From an uncultured Pseudomonadales bacterium (GTDB lineage: Bacteria > Pseudomonadota > Gammaproteobacteria > Pseudomonadales > Cellvibrionaceae): a stretch of DNA of 64,000 bases. The notes under the pieces were generated by a model. That model did not search any database and had not been told where the DNA came from. It saw only the letters and a list, made by a program, of their open reading frames with translations. The stretch spans positions 1 through 64,000 of the forward strand of contig CANLDL010000006.1 in assembly GCA_947489425.1 (NCBI GenBank). Reading direction: 5' to 3'. The position numbers and the translations under genes are program-made. Below are positions 62,165 through 64,000 of this stretch, one piece after another (position 1 is the stretch's first letter; every line of letters starts with the position of its first letter).

Positions 62165-63892
62165 ATGAATACGATGGCACTAAATGGCTTGGCCCGACGT
62201 CTAGTAGAAGATCAACTGCTAACTGCTGATGAGGCTCTGAGCCATTTAAAAGAAAGCAAGAGTAACAATGTCACTTTCACTCATCAACTTGTTAGCCAAT
62301 CAGTCATAGCCGCTAATAAAATTGCTGCTATTGCCTCAAATGAATTTGGTACACCTATTTATGATTTGGACTGCCATAATTTTAGCTCGATAGAAAAGAA
62401 TATCGTCGATAGTCGCCTCATTACTAAACACCAAGCTTTACCTTTATTTAAACGTGGCAACCGACTGTTCTTAGGCGTGACCGATCCTACGAATATTCAT
62501 GGCTTTGACGAGATAAAATTCAATACTGGCGTTAACGTCGATACAATACTGGTGGAAGCAGATAAGCTGGCAGCCGCTATTGAGCAATATATTAACGCAG
62601 AAGAAGAAAGTCTAGGAGACTCCTTAGGCGGGTTAGATGATGAAGGCCTAGATTCACTGGATGTAGAGACACCTCAAGATGATAAAGAGGATGAAACCTC
62701 AGAAGCTGATGAAGCACCCATTGTTAAATTCATTAATAAAGTTCTTTTACAAGCCATTAAGACTGGCGCATCTGATATACACTTCGAACCCTATGAAAAA
62801 AGCTATCGTATACGTTTCAGAATTGATGGTATTTTACAAGAGATCCAAAAGCCACCTATCAATCTAGCTACACGCCTTGCGGCACGCTTAAAGGTCATGT
62901 CACAAATGGACATATCCGAAAGGCGCGTACCACAGGATGGACGGATTAAACTAAAAATTTCTCGAACAAAAGCGATTGATTTTCGAGTGAATACGCTCCC
63001 AACTCTATTTGGTGAAAAAATTGTACTGCGTATACTTGACTCTAGCGCTGCACACTTAGGGATTGATGTGCTCGGTTATGAAGAGGAGCAACAAAAGCTC
63101 TATTTAGATGCCCTCGCCCAACCCCAAGGTATGATCTTAGTCACAGGCCCTACAGGTAGTGGTAAAACCGTATCACTGTATACAGGCCTTGGCATTCTTA
63201 ACACCAAAGAGCGTAATATCTCTACAGCGGAAGACCCTGTAGAGATTAATATGGAAGGTATTAATCAAGTCCAAATTAATAATAAAGTAGGCTTAAATTT
63301 CGCCGAAGCACTTCGTTCTTTTCTTCGACAAGATCCAGACGTAGTGATGGTAGGTGAGATTCGAGACCTTGAAACTGCTGAAATTGGTATTAAAGCTGCA
63401 CAAACAGGTCATTTAGTACTCTCTACTCTGCATACCAACAGTGCATCAGAGACCCTAACCCGTTTACTAAATATGGGAGTTCCTACCTTTAATGTGGCCA
63501 CAACAGTAAGTTTAATTATAGCTCAGCGACTAGGCCGTAAATTATGCATGTCCTGTCGTGTACCAATGCAAGATATACCCGATGAAGTCTTAACCGAGGA
63601 AGGCTTAACTGAAGACAGTATTCGAATACCTAAAGATCAATGGGAATTATTTCATCCCAACCCAGAGGGCTGCTCTAAATGTAGCAAAGGCTCGAAAGGG
63701 CGCGTGGGTATTTATGAAGTGGTTCGCATCACACCGACTATTTCAAGTCTTATAATGGATGGTAGTAATTCACTAGAGATCGCTAAGGCGGCTCATAGTG
63801 AGGGCTTTAATAATTTACGTATATCTGCACTTCGCAAAGTTGCTAAAGGAATTATCAGCCTTGAAGAAGCTAACCGAGTGACGAAGGATTAA
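62165..63892 (+). CDS. pilB: Type IV pilus assembly ATPase PilB
   Basis: A 575-residue extension motor. The N-terminal GspE-like domain covers about 1-150, an acidic linker (EEESLGDSLGGLDDEGLDSLD) follows, and the ATPase spans about 185-570. Seen: GPTGSGKTV (Walker A), the Asp box region DIHFEPYE, DPDVVMVGEIRDLETAEIG (Walker B), the His box HLVLSTLHTNSA and the zinc tetracysteine pair CMSC and CSKC. It starts divergently from the pilin at 61886 and is followed by pilC two bases after its stop. It powers polymerisation of the pilins encoded next door. Confidence 0.97.
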   Translation: MNTMALNGLARRLVEDQLLTADEALSHLKESKSNNVTFTHQLVSQSVIAANKIAAIASNEFGTPIYDLDCHNFSSIEKNIVDSRLITKHQALPLFKRGNRLFLGVTDPTNIHGFDEIKFNTGVNVDTILVEADKLAAAIEQYINAEEESLGDSLGGLDDEGLDSLDVETPQDDKEDETSEADEAPIVKFINKVLLQAIKTGASDIHFEPYEKSYRIRFRIDGILQEIQKPPINLATRLAARLKVMSQMDISERRVPQDGRIKLKISRTKAIDFRVNTLPTLFGEKIVLRILDSSAAHLGIDVLGYEEEQQKLYLDALAQPQGMILVTGPTGSGKTVSLYTGLGILNTKERNISTAEDPVEINMEGINQVQINNKVGLNFAEALRSFLRQDPDVVMVGEIRDLETAEIGIKAAQTGHLVLSTLHTNSASETLTRLLNMGVPTFNVATTVSLIIAQRLGRKLCMSCRVPMQDIPDEVLTEEGLTEDSIRIPKDQWELFHPNPEGCSKCSKGSKGRVGIYEVVRITPTISSLIMDGSNSLEIAKAAHSEGFNNLRISALRKVAKGIISLEEANRVTKD

Positions 63893-63894
63893 TT

Positions 63895-64000
63895 ATGGCA
63901 ACACCACAGCAAGCAATTTTTGTTTATAAAGGCACTGATCGCAAGGGTAAAAAAGTCCAAGGCGAATTATCCGGCTCGACCCTCGCTTTGGTGAAGGCAC
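63895..64000 (+). CDS. pilC: Type IV pilus inner-membrane platform PilC, 5' end
   Basis: Only the first 35 codons are visible: MATPQQAIFVYKGTDRKGK followed by KVQGELSGSTLALVKA. This is the standard PilC/GspF opening (F.Y.G.d..G....G...). The gene begins two bases after pilB and continues beyond the window. Confidence 0.9.
   Translation, partial: MATPQQAIFVYKGTDRKGKKVQGELSGSTLALVKA

Overview
The window looks like the chromosome of a free-living, probably marine, gammaproteobacterium with low-to-moderate G+C. Evidence is the RecA, RpoS, MutS, Eno and GroEL sequences, the gene orders nlpD-rpoS-fdxA-mutS, pyrG-kdsA-eno-ftsB-ispD-ispF and nadC/pilin/pilB/pilC, and a LapA-type adhesin locus. A Cellvibrionales/Spongiibacterales or Pseudomonas-like relative is my best guess; I cannot name a species. 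No rRNA, tRNA, CRISPR array, insertion sequence or prophage was seen.

Layout. (1) 1-8522: a type I secretion and giant adhesin operon read leftward (lapB-like ABC exporter, lapC-like HlyD protein, TolC-like outer membrane protein, then the 5' end of a LapA-like adhesin with a TAAG LapG-type cleavage motif). Two perfect CRP-type palindromes lie before tolC, and a small conserved protein is encoded divergently. (2) 8792-12535: cobalamin nucleotide-loop assembly and salvage genes (cobO, cobU, cobT, cobC-like, cobS). (3) 12848-15099: pncC, recA (with a LexA box) and recX. (4) 15165-19000: two enoyl-CoA hydratases around an ADP-forming acyl-CoA synthetase, divergent from (5) 19591-23971, a TAXI-TRAP transporter and a universal stress protein. 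(6) 24419-27998: a LysR regulator, a tiny lipoprotein, a tandem DUF805 membrane protein and a DadA-like oxidoreductase. (7) 28194-40966: housekeeping block mutS, fdxA | rpoS, nlpD, DUF368, pcm, ispF, ispD, ftsB, eno, kdsA, pyrG. surE and truD, often found between ispF and pcm, are absent here. (8) 41594-45418: a three-gene signalling cassette of PhnD-like binding protein, sensor kinase, and response regulator with a degenerate HD-GYP-like domain. (9) 45480-48142: cold-shock protein, Rieske oxygenase, GFA-family protein, amphi-Trp protein. (10) 48305-54560: groES-groEL with a sigma-32 type promoter, fxsA, AmpG-like permease, yajQ, maf, ampD. (11) 54626-57100: DUF1631 protein. (12) 57539-64000: nadC, three type IV pilin genes each preceded by a sigma-54 type promoter, a PglL/Wzy-type oligosaccharyltransferase, pilB and the start of pilC.

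The accessory theme is surface attachment: a releasable adhesin, type IV pili with a probable pilin glycosyltransferase, and a phospho-signalling cassette. The clearest novelty candidates are the PhnD/kinase/degenerate HD-GYP cassette, the tandem CRP operator inside the adhesin operon, and the pair of paralogous pilins next to a dedicated O-glycosylation gene. Most of the rest is ordinary core genome.
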